Shown here: piece by piece, positions 1 through 8,927 of the stretch | Position numbering within the stretch: the stretch's first letter is position 1 | How the letters are laid out: every line of letters starts with the position of its first letter | Assembly (NCBI GenBank): GCA_910578185.1 | Contig: CAJTPN010000008.1 | Location: forward strand, 1 to 64,000 | Source of the DNA: an uncultured Acetatifactor sp. | GTDB lineage: Bacteria; Bacillota; Clostridia; Lachnospirales; Lachnospiraceae | DNA length: 64,000 nucleotides | Direction of reading: 5' to 3' | Made by a program: the position numbers and the translations under genes | The notes under the pieces: model-generated | Told to the model about the DNA's origin: nothing | The model's database searches: none | The model's input: the letters and a program-made list of their open reading frames with translations, nothing else

Positions 1-30
1 GCAGGCGTTAACCGAAACGCACTTTACCAT

Positions 31-2532
31 TCAATCCTGCGTCTTGTGGCGATGCTTTTTCTTCCCAATCAACCATATACCAATAAAAACAGCCACGCTA
101 ACCGCACTCACAAAAATCCCCATATACGCGCCCTTTGGCACATACTTCATTTCAAACCGATATGATCCCTCCTCCAAGTCAAACGCCATCAGGCATCCTC
201 CAAACAAAGTTCCCTCCGTCTCCTGTCCGTTTACAAGCACCTTCCATCCGGCCTCATAAGGTACGGAAAAAATAACCCTCCCAGGCTCTGTCAAGGTCAT
301 ATCGCCTGCAATATAATCGCTCTGCCACTCCACATTTTCCATATGCTGCGCCGAAAGCTTCTCCAATGCCCGTGCAAGTACTTCTTCGTCCATCCGGTAA
401 ATGTCCACAGATATTTTAGGCGTGGTGTCATTTTCATCACCATTTTTCAGCGTAACCGTACGATTTTCTTCCAGATATCCCAGATAAAGTACGGAACCCA
501 GCCGAAGATCCTTGTAATGTTCCACATCGTCTTCCGCTCTAAAACAATCTATCTTACCGGTTCCCCATGTGTTGACAATTCCATAATAATATCCTGCCCG
601 CTCCGCCGTAAATACGACATCGTCTCCAGATTCCTTTTTCTTCATTCTCTGAAACAGTACTTCCCGTATGCCCAGATCCCTTATCATTTGGTTCTGTAAA
701 TGAAGTCCATGATTTAAATACTCATCCGGCAGCTCATATCCTATGGGCGCCACATACCCGAACGGCAGCACAGAATTGCACTGATAAAGATAAATATCCC
801 CGCTTTGTCCAATCAGGGAATACAAACCGTTCTCATACTTATCCGATTCCCCAAACATGTAGTTTACATTTAACAGCGCGGAAACAAAGGCGGTAGCGCC
901 ATCAAATGAATAAAATACCTTGCTGCACCGCATACCTAGCAGTTGATACAAATCCATCACATATGAATTCATGGTGGAGGAAAAGAGGCTTGCCGTAGGA
1001 TAACCGGTCAAAGTACCGTCATTATTGGTTCTTCTATTAAATTTTTCCAATCGGTACAGACTCTCCTCCCTTTCCCGGGTCATTTCATAGAGCGCCTTAT
1101 AATCCTTCTCCTGGCCCAAATACTGACTGCGGCTCACGGTACCCACACTTGTGTTATAAGTATTGATGCCACACTCCGCCACTACAACCGTCAGTGTCAG
1201 CACAGCCACCGCCATCCTTACCCTGTTATCTTCCCTTGTGCGATATACATACAAAAGTACCGCATAGATACTTACAAACACCAGTGTCAATATCTTTATT
1301 CCCAGATAAAAATCCTCATGTTCAATAAATTTCTCGCAAAACAGAAAAAAACCTACCGCGCACAAATACCCATACAAAATTTGTTGTTCATCCGTTTCAC
1401 GCACATGAAGCCACGCATCATAACACATGACAAGAACCAGAAAAATATAGATAAAAGATTGTCTTGCCGGAAGTGAATCGGGATAATTCAACCCATGCCA
1501 TATAAAATCAAGAAAATTCGTCCCAAAGCTAAGCAACAGAAATCCTACCAATACCAAGCGGCAAAATTTATCCCGAATGGAAATCTTCCTGTTCATCAGG
1601 TACATGGGAAGCAGCATCAGCACCGCACTGCCACAGTAAATATTGGGCCAGTGAGCCAGTCCCCTCTCCGTAGATACACACATGCAATGCCTTGCCAGCA
1701 TATCCAGCACAGAGAAATATGACTCCACCTTTTGCGGAAAATCCATATCTCCAAAATCAGTCTCCAGAAGGGCACACACTTCCGGAATCAGCAGCACAGC
1801 CGCCATTCCGCCCGCCAGCAGAGAAAACAATGTAAAATATCCCAGACTGCGCAAACGGTTCTTCTCCGTTATCAACAGGGTAACAAAATATAGCACCAGA
1901 AAAATACAGATCATAATGGAAATATAAAAGTTTGTAAAAATGGACAATGCCAGTGTCACACAGTACAAACCGCATCGGCCCTCTTTCACAAGCAGTTCCA
2001 GCCCAAGCACAATCAGCGGCAGCAACACCACACAATCCACCCACATTATGTTATAATTATATGCCGCCATAAACCCCGACAACGCATAGAAACAGGAAAA
2101 AAGCAATGCGCCGCAGTCTTCTGTTTTAAAATGCCTTTGGAGATAAAGATAGGCGGACAACCCCGCAAGTCCGATCTTCAACACAATCAAATAGCTGATA
2201 AATTCTATCAAATAGCTTTCTGGTATGAAAAGAGCAAAAATGTGAAAAGGGCTGGCAAGATAATAGACAAAAAGCGCCAGAAAATTGGAACCAATGCCCA
2301 GTTGAAAAGAGAAGTTTAAAGTCTCCCCCGCCCGCACCTTGTGTAACAATTCACTGAAGAAGGGCATATATTGATGGTATAGATCAGCAAAAAGGAAACT
2401 CCTGTCGCCAAATGGATAAATTCCTTTCAAAATGAACAATGCCAGCATAATCCCGGAAGGGACAATGAATGCCAATAATAATGCGGTCCATCGAATGCTT
2501 TCTTTATTAAAACACGGCTTTAACTTTATCAT
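31..2532 (-). CDS. YfhO-family polytopic membrane protein
   Basis: Large integral membrane protein of the YfhO family (833 aa), thought in Firmicutes to act with undecaprenyl-linked sugars, for example in glycosylation of lipoteichoic acid or other wall polymers. The first two thirds are a run of hydrophobic helices with the family's early loop (GDRSFLFADLYHQYMPFF) and a later soluble C-terminal domain that ends in one last membrane helix and a basic tail (KKKHRHK). I start at the ATG at 2532, not the one 18 bases upstream, because a GAGG lies 8 bases before it (2541-2544) and the upstream ATG has none. It is transcribed away from the neighbouring amidotransferase-like gene, so it is probably its own unit. 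Substrate cannot be told from sequence. Confidence 0.85.
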   Translation of the reverse strand: MIKLKPCFNKESIRWTALLLAFIVPSGIMLALFILKGIYPFGDRSFLFADLYHQYMPFFSELLHKVRAGETLNFSFQLGIGSNFLALFVYYLASPFHIFALFIPESYLIEFISYLIVLKIGLAGLSAYLYLQRHFKTEDCGALLFSCFYALSGFMAAYNYNIMWVDCVVLLPLIVLGLELLVKEGRCGLYCVTLALSIFTNFYISIMICIFLVLYFVTLLITEKNRLRSLGYFTLFSLLAGGMAAVLLIPEVCALLETDFGDMDFPQKVESYFSVLDMLARHCMCVSTERGLAHWPNIYCGSAVLMLLPMYLMNRKISIRDKFCRLVLVGFLLLSFGTNFLDFIWHGLNYPDSLPARQSFIYIFLVLVMCYDAWLHVRETDEQQILYGYLCAVGFFLFCEKFIEHEDFYLGIKILTLVFVSIYAVLLYVYRTREDNRVRMAVAVLTLTVVVAECGINTYNTSVGTVSRSQYLGQEKDYKALYEMTREREESLYRLEKFNRRTNNDGTLTGYPTASLFSSTMNSYVMDLYQLLGMRCSKVFYSFDGATAFVSALLNVNYMFGESDKYENGLYSLIGQSGDIYLYQCNSVLPFGYVAPIGYELPDEYLNHGLHLQNQMIRDLGIREVLFQRMKKKESGDDVVFTAERAGYYYGIVNTWGTGKIDCFRAEDDVEHYKDLRLGSVLYLGYLEENRTVTLKNGDENDTTPKISVDIYRMDEEVLARALEKLSAQHMENVEWQSDYIAGDMTLTEPGRVIFSVPYEAGWKVLVNGQETEGTLFGGCLMAFDLEEGSYRFEMKYVPKGAYMGIFVSAVSVAVFIGIWLIGKKKHRHKTQD

Positions 2533-2674
2533 AGCGGAAACCTCAGTCATTTTAGTTTTACTCTTACAAACCTTTATTTTAACAGATTTGTGCGCACTTT
2601 AAAAGGCCTGAATATAATTTATTTTTTAAGGAACCATCGTGTATCAAAAGTCAAAACACACATTACTCTCAAAA

Positions 2675-2794
2675 TTACCATGCCTGGCAACAGGTCACCA
2701 TAGCACTCATATACTTATATCCATTTTTCATTCCACCATTCTTTTGCCACGTGAAACCGGCTATCAGATACATTCCGACAGCCACGCCATACAT
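2675..2794 (-). CDS. Possible 39-residue small hydrophobic protein
   Basis: In the 316-base gap between the divergent YfhO and amidotransferase genes, the minus strand has an open frame that reads like protein: a start MYGVAVGMYLIAGF, then a polar segment and a C-terminal CC pair. The frame continues open upstream (reading KLFWKAIREGF just before the Met), so it could also be the tail of a lost gene. The ribosome site (GGAAGG, 4 bases away) is poor. No family recognised; kept only because the gap holds nothing else. Confidence 0.2.
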   Translation of the reverse strand: MYGVAVGMYLIAGFTWQKNGGMKNGYKYMSAMVTCCQAW

Positions 2795-2848
2795 AAAGCC
2801 TTCCCGAATGGCTTTCCAAAATAGTTTTTCTTTGCGGGGGATCAACAG

Positions 2849-3499
2849 ATGCAAATTGCAATCTTAGGTAGAAAAGCAGACACAATTAATTATTCCAGAT
2901 ATGTGCGATCCATCGGATGTACACCTCTGGTCACATTGCGTATGGGAGATGTGGCCTGTTGCAGCGCTTTAATTCTCCCTGGAGGAGGAGACATAACCCC
3001 TGCTTTCTTTGGTGAGAAAAATCACGGCTCCCGTAATATTGACACGGAGCTGGATATACTGCAATTACAAGCCCTTGAGCTGGCAATCCGAAGACAGATG
3101 CCCATACTTGGCATCTGTAAGGGAATGCAGGTTATCAATATCGGTCTGGGAGGAACTCTGATACAAGATTTGAAACCGAAAGAGATTGCCCGACACAGTT
3201 ACGACCAGGGAGATAAATATCACTCCTCCCTGGTTTTAAAAGATTCCTGGCTTCACGGGCTATACGGCGAAAAGATGACCGTAAACAGCGCACATCACCA
3301 GGCGATAGACAAACTGGGAAACGGTTTGAGGGCAGTACAATTTTCTGCAGAGGACAACTGCATAGAGGCCATAGCCCACCAGTCGCTTCCCATCATAGGC
3401 GTTCAATGGCATCCTGAAAGAATTGATGAAAAACGATCTGGTATCAATGGACAGAAGGTTTTAGTTTACTTTTCTTCTTTGGCTTTTGCTTTTGTGTAA
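2849..3499 (+). CDS. Class I glutamine amidotransferase-like hydrolase (peptidase C26, PuuD-like)
   Basis: Gamma-glutamyl-gamma-aminobutyrate hydrolase family member (216 aa), cytoplasmic. The fold's three marks are present: the LPGGGDITP loop near residue 44, the nucleophile elbow GICKGMQ (catalytic Cys) near residue 91, and the C-terminal GVQWHPE holding catalytic His and Glu. Relatives cut gamma-glutamyl amide bonds, for example of gamma-glutamyl-GABA or gamma-glutamyl-amino acids. A GGGGG ribosome site sits 8 bases before the ATG. Its 3' end overlaps the convergent lipase-like gene by 56 bases, so the two messages are antisense there. No polyamine genes are nearby, so the exact substrate is open. 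Confidence 0.85.
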   Translation: MQIAILGRKADTINYSRYVRSIGCTPLVTLRMGDVACCSALILPGGGDITPAFFGEKNHGSRNIDTELDILQLQALELAIRRQMPILGICKGMQVINIGLGGTLIQDLKPKEIARHSYDQGDKYHSSLVLKDSWLHGLYGEKMTVNSAHHQAIDKLGNGLRAVQFSAEDNCIEAIAHQSLPIIGVQWHPERIDEKRSGINGQKVLVYFSSLAFAFV

Positions 3500-4622
3500 A
3501 CGCCCCCAAAGTAGCTTCCTTTTTGGTGGTAATTCCCTTTCTAGCATTTGCGCCGGCAATTTCAAACAGCGATCTGATGATCTCTCTCAAAATCTCCATG
3601 GTCGGCTCATCCACCTCTTTTAACGCCGCAATGACTCCATTCATACTCTTTTTCCATTCGGCGGTAAAATCAATTAGATTATCGGCTTCCGAAGCAGAGA
3701 TGACCTGATAAAGGGTATCCACAAAAGTGCGAAGCTGCTGCTCATTCAGGGACAATATCCACTCGTTCAGGGTATTGTCCATCTGTTTGCGCTGTTCATA
3801 AATGTCATTGGCTCTCACCAAATGATTGGACACTACCTGCCAAGTAAACAGATCATGCTGCGCCAAGCCGAATGTCTTGGTTTTCACCACCTGAAAATGC
3901 ATATCCGTTTCAAACAACATTCCTATCATGGAAGAATTGGGCAGAATCTTCACCACCCTGTTGGCAATTTTTTCATATCCACATTCTTCCAGCACTTCCG
4001 GTCTAAACCCCGGACCATCCAAACTGTATATCCTGATAATTCTTTCCTGAATTTCAGGTTCACAGTTCATGCCACTGTATACCGCCAGATTGCCTCCCTT
4101 GGAATGCCCTCCTACATACAGCGGCCCAGGCAGACTATCGGCCACCTGATTCAGATACCAGACACTGCATGCTTGTCCGGGCACCGGGGAAAGGAAAGCC
4201 ATATTAAAGTCTTCCTTCCAGCCTATAATGGTCTCATCCGTACCTCTGAAAGCCACATAAACCGTATCGTCATCCAAGATAAACGTAACGGCCGAAAACT
4301 GCGTTTCCCACTTTTCCTCAATCAAGTTTACATAACAGTTGAGACGTAAACCGCCAAATCGTCTGCCTTTCAACATTCCTTTCAGCAAAGCTCTATTCTG
4401 TTTTTCAAATCGTACATCCGCAAACAGTTTCTCAAAATCCGGATGCTCCTCCAGATCCTTTAAGACCACTGGAAGTCGATTCTCTTTCAACGCAGGCACC
4501 ATACCGTCAAATTTCAAATAGGAAAGCAGGCACAGTGCAACGCTGTCAACCTCTGTCATGGGCATTTCACGAAAAGTATAATTGCCGTATTTTTCCAGAT
4601 AATCAAGCACAGTTCCTCCCAT
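3444..4622 (-). CDS. DUF2974 / Mbeg1-like alpha/beta hydrolase
   Basis: Lipase-like serine hydrolase (392 aa) of the DUF2974 family common in Clostridia. The nucleophile elbow is YVGGHSKGGNLAVY (G-x-S-x-G form, Ser in GHSKG), preceded by a VYVAFRGTDETI strand typical of the lipase class 3 fold, and followed by a conserved SLDGPGF segment. There is no signal peptide, so it is probably cytoplasmic; the natural substrate is unknown. The C-terminus is a lysine-rich tail (KQKPKKKSKLK). AGAGAGG lies 8 bases before the ATG. It is convergent with, and overlaps, the amidotransferase-like gene. Confidence 0.8.
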   Translation of the reverse strand: MGGTVLDYLEKYGNYTFREMPMTEVDSVALCLLSYLKFDGMVPALKENRLPVVLKDLEEHPDFEKLFADVRFEKQNRALLKGMLKGRRFGGLRLNCYVNLIEEKWETQFSAVTFILDDDTVYVAFRGTDETIIGWKEDFNMAFLSPVPGQACSVWYLNQVADSLPGPLYVGGHSKGGNLAVYSGMNCEPEIQERIIRIYSLDGPGFRPEVLEECGYEKIANRVVKILPNSSMIGMLFETDMHFQVVKTKTFGLAQHDLFTWQVVSNHLVRANDIYEQRKQMDNTLNEWILSLNEQQLRTFVDTLYQVISASEADNLIDFTAEWKKSMNGVIAALKEVDEPTMEILREIIRSLFEIAGANARKGITTKKEATLGAFTQKQKPKKKSKLKPSVH

Positions 4623-4881
4623 GTAAATATCCTCTCTTTACACCAGATTTTCCCTACTATCCACTATATCTTACCCCCAAACACGGAATATATAAATTAA
4701 ATTCCCATAATTTTATAATTATAATCCAGGAGGAAATACTAACCCTTTTCCCCCTGGAAAATATTCACTGCAAAGCACTTATTTCCAAATAATATCCGCT
4801 TTTACCACACAGTTGTTTATAATGGTATGCAAACATCATTGGTTCTTCTCCAAAAATAGCCATAGAGCCGCAACATCACCT

Positions 4882-6225
4882 TTATCTGTCTCCCATGGCA
4901 ATGTATTCCCGTTCCTGCATAACACTCTTGTATGCGGGACGAATGATCTTATCCATATTGATCAATTCTTCGATCCTGTGTGCGCTCCACCCGACAATCC
5001 TGGCAATCGCAAAAATAGGAGTATACATCTCCAAAGGTATCTCCAGCATACTGTAAACAAACCCGCTGTAAAAGTCCACATTGGCACTTACGCCCTTATA
5101 TATACGTGCCTTTTCCGCAATCACCCTGGGCGCAAGTCTCTCTATCATAGAATACAGTGCAAAATCCTTCTCCCTGTTCTTAGCCGTAGCCAGCCGATGC
5201 ACAAATCCCCGAAACACCTGGGCTCTGGGATCTGATAACGAATAAACCGCATGTCCCATGCCATAGATCAATCCTTTGCGGTCAAAAGCTTCTTTATTCA
5301 ATATTTTCTTCAAATATACCTTGACGGCATCTTCGTCCTCCCAATCCGAAACATTGGCCTCAATATCCCGCATCATTTCCACTACCTTTATATTGGCACC
5401 GCCATGTTTAGGTCCTTTTAAGGAGGAAAGCGCCGCTGCAATTACAGAATAGGTATCGGAACCGGATGAGGTCACCACACGGGTAGTAAAAGTGGAATTG
5501 TTACCACCCCCATGCTCCATGTGAAGAGCAAGCGCCAAATCAAGCACTCCGGCCTCCAGATCTGTATATTTCTTGTCCGGTCTTAACATCATCAGCAGAT
5601 TTTCCGCAGCCGATAACTTTTTAGATGGTCTATGTATGTACATACTTTCATCGTTCTGATAATGGTTGTATGCGTGGTATCCATAAACAGCCAGCATCGG
5701 AAACACACTGATCAAGCTGAGACACTGCCGAAGCACATTCTCTATGGAAGTATCATTACAGTTTTTGTCATAGGATGCTAAAGTCAGCACGCTCCTGGTC
5801 AGTGAATTCATAATATCACTGCTGGGCGCCTTCATGATTACATCCCGGGTAAAATTGGTAGGAAGCGTCCTGTTGGCCGCCAGAGTATCCCTGAATTCTC
5901 TCAGTTGATGTTCATTGGGCAATTCCCCGAACAAGAGCAGATAACTGATTTCTTCAAATCCAAAATTGCGCCCCCGTCCTCCTTTTACCAGTTCAATTAC
6001 ATCATACCCCCGATACCAGAGTTTCCCTTCGCAGGGTGTCTTTACTCCGTTTACCTCCTTAAAGGCCTCAATACGGGAAATATTGGTAAGTCCTGTGACC
6101 ACACCATTACCGTTTTTGTCTCGCAGTCCTCTCTGAACCTCGTACTGATCAAAAAATTCCGGCTCCAGATGATCCGCCTTTCTGCAAAGCTGCGCATAAT
6201 CATTCATCAATTGGCTTTTCTTCAA
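4882..6225 (-). CDS. Citrate/2-methylcitrate synthase
   Basis: Type II-like citrate synthase family enzyme (447 aa), condensing acetyl-CoA (or propionyl-CoA) with oxaloacetate. The family signature around the catalytic His is present (GLIYGMGHAVYSLSDPRA), as is an earlier active-site HMEHGGGNNSTFTTR. Start is a TTG at 6225: AAGGAGG (6234-6240) is 8 bases upstream, whereas an in-frame TTG farther up would place this ribosome site inside the coding region. It is monocistronic with its own promoter at 6416-6445 and a leader of about 185 bases. In a propionate-forming organism a 2-methylcitrate activity is possible, but no prp genes are beside it, so citrate synthase for glutamate supply is the simpler reading. 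Confidence 0.9.
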   Translation of the reverse strand: MKKSQLMNDYAQLCRKADHLEPEFFDQYEVQRGLRDKNGNGVVTGLTNISRIEAFKEVNGVKTPCEGKLWYRGYDVIELVKGGRGRNFGFEEISYLLLFGELPNEHQLREFRDTLAANRTLPTNFTRDVIMKAPSSDIMNSLTRSVLTLASYDKNCNDTSIENVLRQCLSLISVFPMLAVYGYHAYNHYQNDESMYIHRPSKKLSAAENLLMMLRPDKKYTDLEAGVLDLALALHMEHGGGNNSTFTTRVVTSSGSDTYSVIAAALSSLKGPKHGGANIKVVEMMRDIEANVSDWEDEDAVKVYLKKILNKEAFDRKGLIYGMGHAVYSLSDPRAQVFRGFVHRLATAKNREKDFALYSMIERLAPRVIAEKARIYKGVSANVDFYSGFVYSMLEIPLEMYTPIFAIARIVGWSAHRIEELINMDKIIRPAYKSVMQEREYIAMGDR

Positions 6226-6410
6226 TAAGCACACCTCCTTATATCTTACGTTCCGCAATACTTAGCCTAGCGCCTCCTGCATTCAAGGCCCCAGCTCAAC
6301 AAAATTTCCCGCCCCATAAGGCCTCCCTTTGTGTTTTGCGGATTCAAAAGTCATCTCCATTCATACAGATCATTACCGGACATGGCCTTTTGACTCTGGT
6401 ATCATGTTAT
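6226..6410 (-). other. Leader region of the citrate synthase gene
   Basis: About 185 transcribed bases lie between the predicted start of transcription and the TTG start codon. The leader contains a 7-base inverted pair (TCAAAAG and CTTTTGA) but I recognise no riboswitch class and no small gene. The remaining bases up to 6551 are promoter and spacer downstream of the Uma2 gene. Confidence 0.3.
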
Positions 6411-6415
6411 AGATT

Positions 6416-6445
6416 ATAATATCTTTTTTTCAGATAATATGTCAA
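6416..6445 (-). promoter_or_regulatory. Promoter of citrate synthase gene
   Basis: Minus strand TTGACA (6440-6445), 18-base spacer, TATTAT (6416-6421). The perfect -35 and AT-rich surroundings make this a good sigma-A promoter. Confidence 0.65.
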
Positions 6446-6551
6446 TTAAAAAAGTATAAATTTACCAAAAAATATTCATGCTGCTTTCCAAAATCAATGA
6501 AAACACCTCGTGGACCAACGATTCTCTAACGCTGGGCCGCACCTCTCACAA

Positions 6552-7541
6552 TTATTTGCATAATTCAGCCACGGCTTCGTTAATCATCTTACTTTCCGCT
6601 TTGCCTTTCAATTCCCCCATCACTGCCTTCATAATCTGTCCTTTATTCCTGGACGTGAGCAGCTGGGGATATTTATTTTCAATATATGCTCTCACTTCTT
6701 CCACAGAGGTCATCATGCCAGGCATATACTCGGCAATGGCGTCATAGCGCTTCTGACACTGCATCCTTAAGGCTTCCTCTTCCGGTGGACAGCCCTCCAG
6801 CTGTTCTTTGGCACGCTTTAATTCACCGGCGATCACACCCTCTACCAGGTGAGCCGGCACCGCCTCCCTGACGTCTCCCAACGCTTTTTGAACTGCGCTA
6901 AGCAGCAGTGAAAATGCTTCTTCCCTGTCCTGACCTCTATTTCTGGTTACCGCCTTCCTGTATCGAATACAATCCAACTGAGAAGAATCTATCAGCAAAT
7001 CATCATAAATACCCGATTTCACTATATCGCCAAAGTGGTGAATAGCCGGGATATCAGGATGTTCCAGATAATATACCACAATTACCTTCTTCTCCCAGTC
7101 CACAATCCAATATTCTCTCACACCCCCATCAATATATGCTCCCAGCTTTTTACCATAATCGGTTTTTCGGCTATCAGGAGACACCACTTCAATTACCCAG
7201 TCCGGCGCCCCATGGCAGCCCTCATCGTCCAGCTTTTCCTCATCACACACAACCGCGATATCAGGTTCCAGACAGTTTTTCCAATCATCCTTCAGAAACA
7301 CCGCAAAGGGTGCCGAAATTACTCTGCTGTGTTCCTCTCTCGCCCGAAGATAAACCGCGATTTCCGTAAACAGACAGCCGATAATACTTTGATGTGTCGT
7401 AGTCGGAAATGTCAGCTTCACCGTTTCTTTGTCTAAAAGTTCAGCTCTCCTCCCCTTTGACAGTGCAGAAATTCCCTCCGCCGTACAGCTTTCCTTTTCC
7501 GATGCCACATCGCAAAAAGCTTCTTTTACAGCCTCTTCCAT
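6552..7541 (-). CDS. Uma2-family nuclease domain fused to a GatB/YqeY-like domain
   Basis: Protein of 329 aa with two parts. Residues about 30-190 are a Uma2 (DUF820) restriction-endonuclease-like domain, with the PD-(D/E)XK-type line EPDIAVV, then APDWVIEVVSPDSRKTD and a YWIVDW strand. Residues about 235-329 look like the YqeY/GatB C-terminal helical domain: EYMPGMMTSVEEV followed by GQIMKAVMGELKGKAESK and a closing NEAVAEL, matching the family's GKVM..LM..LKG.AD.K pattern. Uma2 proteins are mostly of unknown role; YqeY domains are related to the tRNA-binding tail of aspartyl/glutamyl-tRNA amidotransferase. I use the ATG at 7541 because AAGGAGG lies 6 bases before it. It has its own consensus promoter and sits apart from both neighbours. 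Confidence 0.75.
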   Translation of the reverse strand: MEEAVKEAFCDVASEKESCTAEGISALSKGRRAELLDKETVKLTFPTTTHQSIIGCLFTEIAVYLRAREEHSRVISAPFAVFLKDDWKNCLEPDIAVVCDEEKLDDEGCHGAPDWVIEVVSPDSRKTDYGKKLGAYIDGGVREYWIVDWEKKVIVVYYLEHPDIPAIHHFGDIVKSGIYDDLLIDSSQLDCIRYRKAVTRNRGQDREEAFSLLLSAVQKALGDVREAVPAHLVEGVIAGELKRAKEQLEGCPPEEEALRMQCQKRYDAIAEYMPGMMTSVEEVRAYIENKYPQLLTSRNKGQIMKAVMGELKGKAESKMINEAVAELCK

Positions 7542-7677
7542 ATGATACCTCCTTTTTTGCAGAAGCATCCTATGGAAACACTTCTGCCCTTGTATTATTA
7601 ATCTTTACCCTGAGTAAAACGGCAGAATTGCCAGAATGTGCATCAAACACGGCTCCTTGATTACTCTTGATGAATTA

Positions 7678-7706
7678 ATTATAAAGTACCCAGAAGTATT
7701 TGTCAA
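7678..7706 (-). promoter_or_regulatory. Consensus promoter of the Uma2-YqeY gene
   Basis: Minus strand TTGACA (7701-7706), exactly 17 bases, TATAAT (7678-7683): a perfect sigma-A match placed about 135 bases before the start codon. Confidence 0.8.
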
Positions 7707-7719
7707 TAAAAATACCTAA

Positions 7720-7759
7720 GTAAAAAGCATTGGCTGTATATGGTGCCAATGCTTTTTAC
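7720..7759 (-). terminator. Strong terminator closing the microcompartment operon
   Basis: Perfect 15-base inverted repeat (7720-7734 and 7745-7759; arm GTAAAAAGCATTGGC) around a 10-base loop, with the T-run built into the end of the stem. It follows the stop of the small ParA-linked gene by about 20 bases and would work in both directions. Confidence 0.85.
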
Positions 7760-7780
7760 AATTCCTCATCAAATATGATC

Positions 7781-8143
7781 TTACAAAAGATAAACCGGAA
7801 GCTGCTCTCCTATGCCATAACTCTTATATGGATCCGCGGACGCCGTCACTATCATTGGTACCTGTTCTACCACTTCCTGATCTGCCGCAGATAACGTTTC
7901 CGCGATTTTCTTCTCTTCCGGTTTTACAGTTGTTTCCGTTTTAATAGGAACATTTCCCACCTTTTGGGCCACAGGCTTTCCCTCTGCCGCTTTTCTTGCT
8001 GCAAGCCTGCTCTCCGCCCTCTGTATAACAGATTCCGCTTTAGCGGTTTTGTCAGAATTTTCCACTGCGTTTGGGATGCCGCCACCGTTTGCCTGCCCAG
8101 CCGCATTTGCCGCTCTTTTTATACTACCTGCTCCTACTGACAT
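7781..8143 (-). CDS. Small, probably disordered protein paired with ParA
   Basis: 120-residue protein of no family I can name. It starts with a short basic segment (MSVGAGSIKRAANAAG), continues through a low-complexity Ala/Lys/Glu-rich middle that predicts as disordered with a short charged helix (ESVIQRAESRLAARKAA), and ends in a conserved-looking hydrophobic tail (YGIGEQLPVYLL). AAGGAGG is 9 bases before the ATG. Its start overlaps the end of parA by 20 bases, so the two are translationally coupled. That arrangement, plus a basic N-terminal peptide like those by which ParB and similar partners stimulate ParA, suggests a ParA partner or cargo adaptor. This is inference from position and composition; no DNA-binding domain is visible. 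Confidence 0.7.
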   Translation of the reverse strand: MSVGAGSIKRAANAAGQANGGGIPNAVENSDKTAKAESVIQRAESRLAARKAAEGKPVAQKVGNVPIKTETTVKPEEKKIAETLSAADQEVVEQVPMIVTASADPYKSYGIGEQLPVYLL

Positions 8144-8927
8144 ATCCCTCTACCTCCTTCGCTAATTCCAGATATTCTCCCGCACTCCTGGCACTCTTCT
8201 TATGTACCATAACCGGTTTACAGTTATCCTGGGCCCACTCGATTTCACTGTCAACTCTGATCACCGTGTCAAATACCGTCACTTCCTGATATTCATGCAA
8301 TACTTCCAGAGTCTGTTTCCCATAGTTCTTGCGGGCATCCAATTTGGTAATCACCACTCCCAAAAGCATTAATTCGGGTTCCAGCCTTCTCACATTTTCC
8401 AGGAATTCAAACATATTAGCAACACCAAACAGTCCCCAGGGACTTGCCTCCACAGGAATGATAACATAGTCGGAGGCACAGAGAATATTCATCACCCATC
8501 CGCCCAAAGTAGGCGGCGCGTCAATCAATATATAATCATATTCACCGCTTTCCTTTATTTTCGCAAGACTCCTGGATAAAATTAATTCCCTCTGCCATTT
8601 GGTAAACAGCTCATACTCAATCCCGCTCATCAATGTGGAAGAAGGGATCAGATCCAGATTATCATATGGCGTGTGTACCACATAATCCGACAAATCCTCT
8701 TCCTTTTTCACCGCATTATACAAGTTCTTTTCTCCCGAAGCAAATTCCAGTATGGTTTCCTCCGAAAAAAAAGAAAGGGACAGATTCAACTGCATATCGC
8801 CATCGATCAATAACACCTTTTTGCCAAGTGTGGACAGAGAATACCCCACGTTGGCACAAGTAGTCGTTTTACCGCTTCCTCCTTTGTTATTCGCAAAGGC
8901 AACGGTTTTCGTCTTCGTCTTTCCCAT
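8124..8927 (-). CDS. ParA/MinD-type positioning ATPase
   Basis: ParA-family ATPase (267 aa). The deviant Walker A box NNKGGSGKTTT, with its signature lysine, lies near residue 14; Walker A-prime LLIDGDMQ and Walker B YILIDAPPT follow, with a late VITKLDARKNYG segment typical of the family. Such ATPases form gradients on the nucleoid and move plasmids, chemoreceptor clusters or carboxysomes. There is no helix-turn-helix N-terminus of the plasmid type. The ATG at 8927 has AGGTG 6 bases upstream and overlaps the end of the DeoR gene by 41 bases, so the gene is co-expressed with the microcompartment operon. No parB or parS site is nearby; the neighbouring small protein is the likely partner. Confidence 0.88.
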   Translation of the reverse strand: MGKTKTKTVAFANNKGGSGKTTTCANVGYSLSTLGKKVLLIDGDMQLNLSLSFFSEETILEFASGEKNLYNAVKKEEDLSDYVVHTPYDNLDLIPSSTLMSGIEYELFTKWQRELILSRSLAKIKESGEYDYILIDAPPTLGGWVMNILCASDYVIIPVEASPWGLFGVANMFEFLENVRRLEPELMLLGVVITKLDARKNYGKQTLEVLHEYQEVTVFDTVIRVDSEIEWAQDNCKPVMVHKKSARSAGEYLELAKEVEGYVSRSR

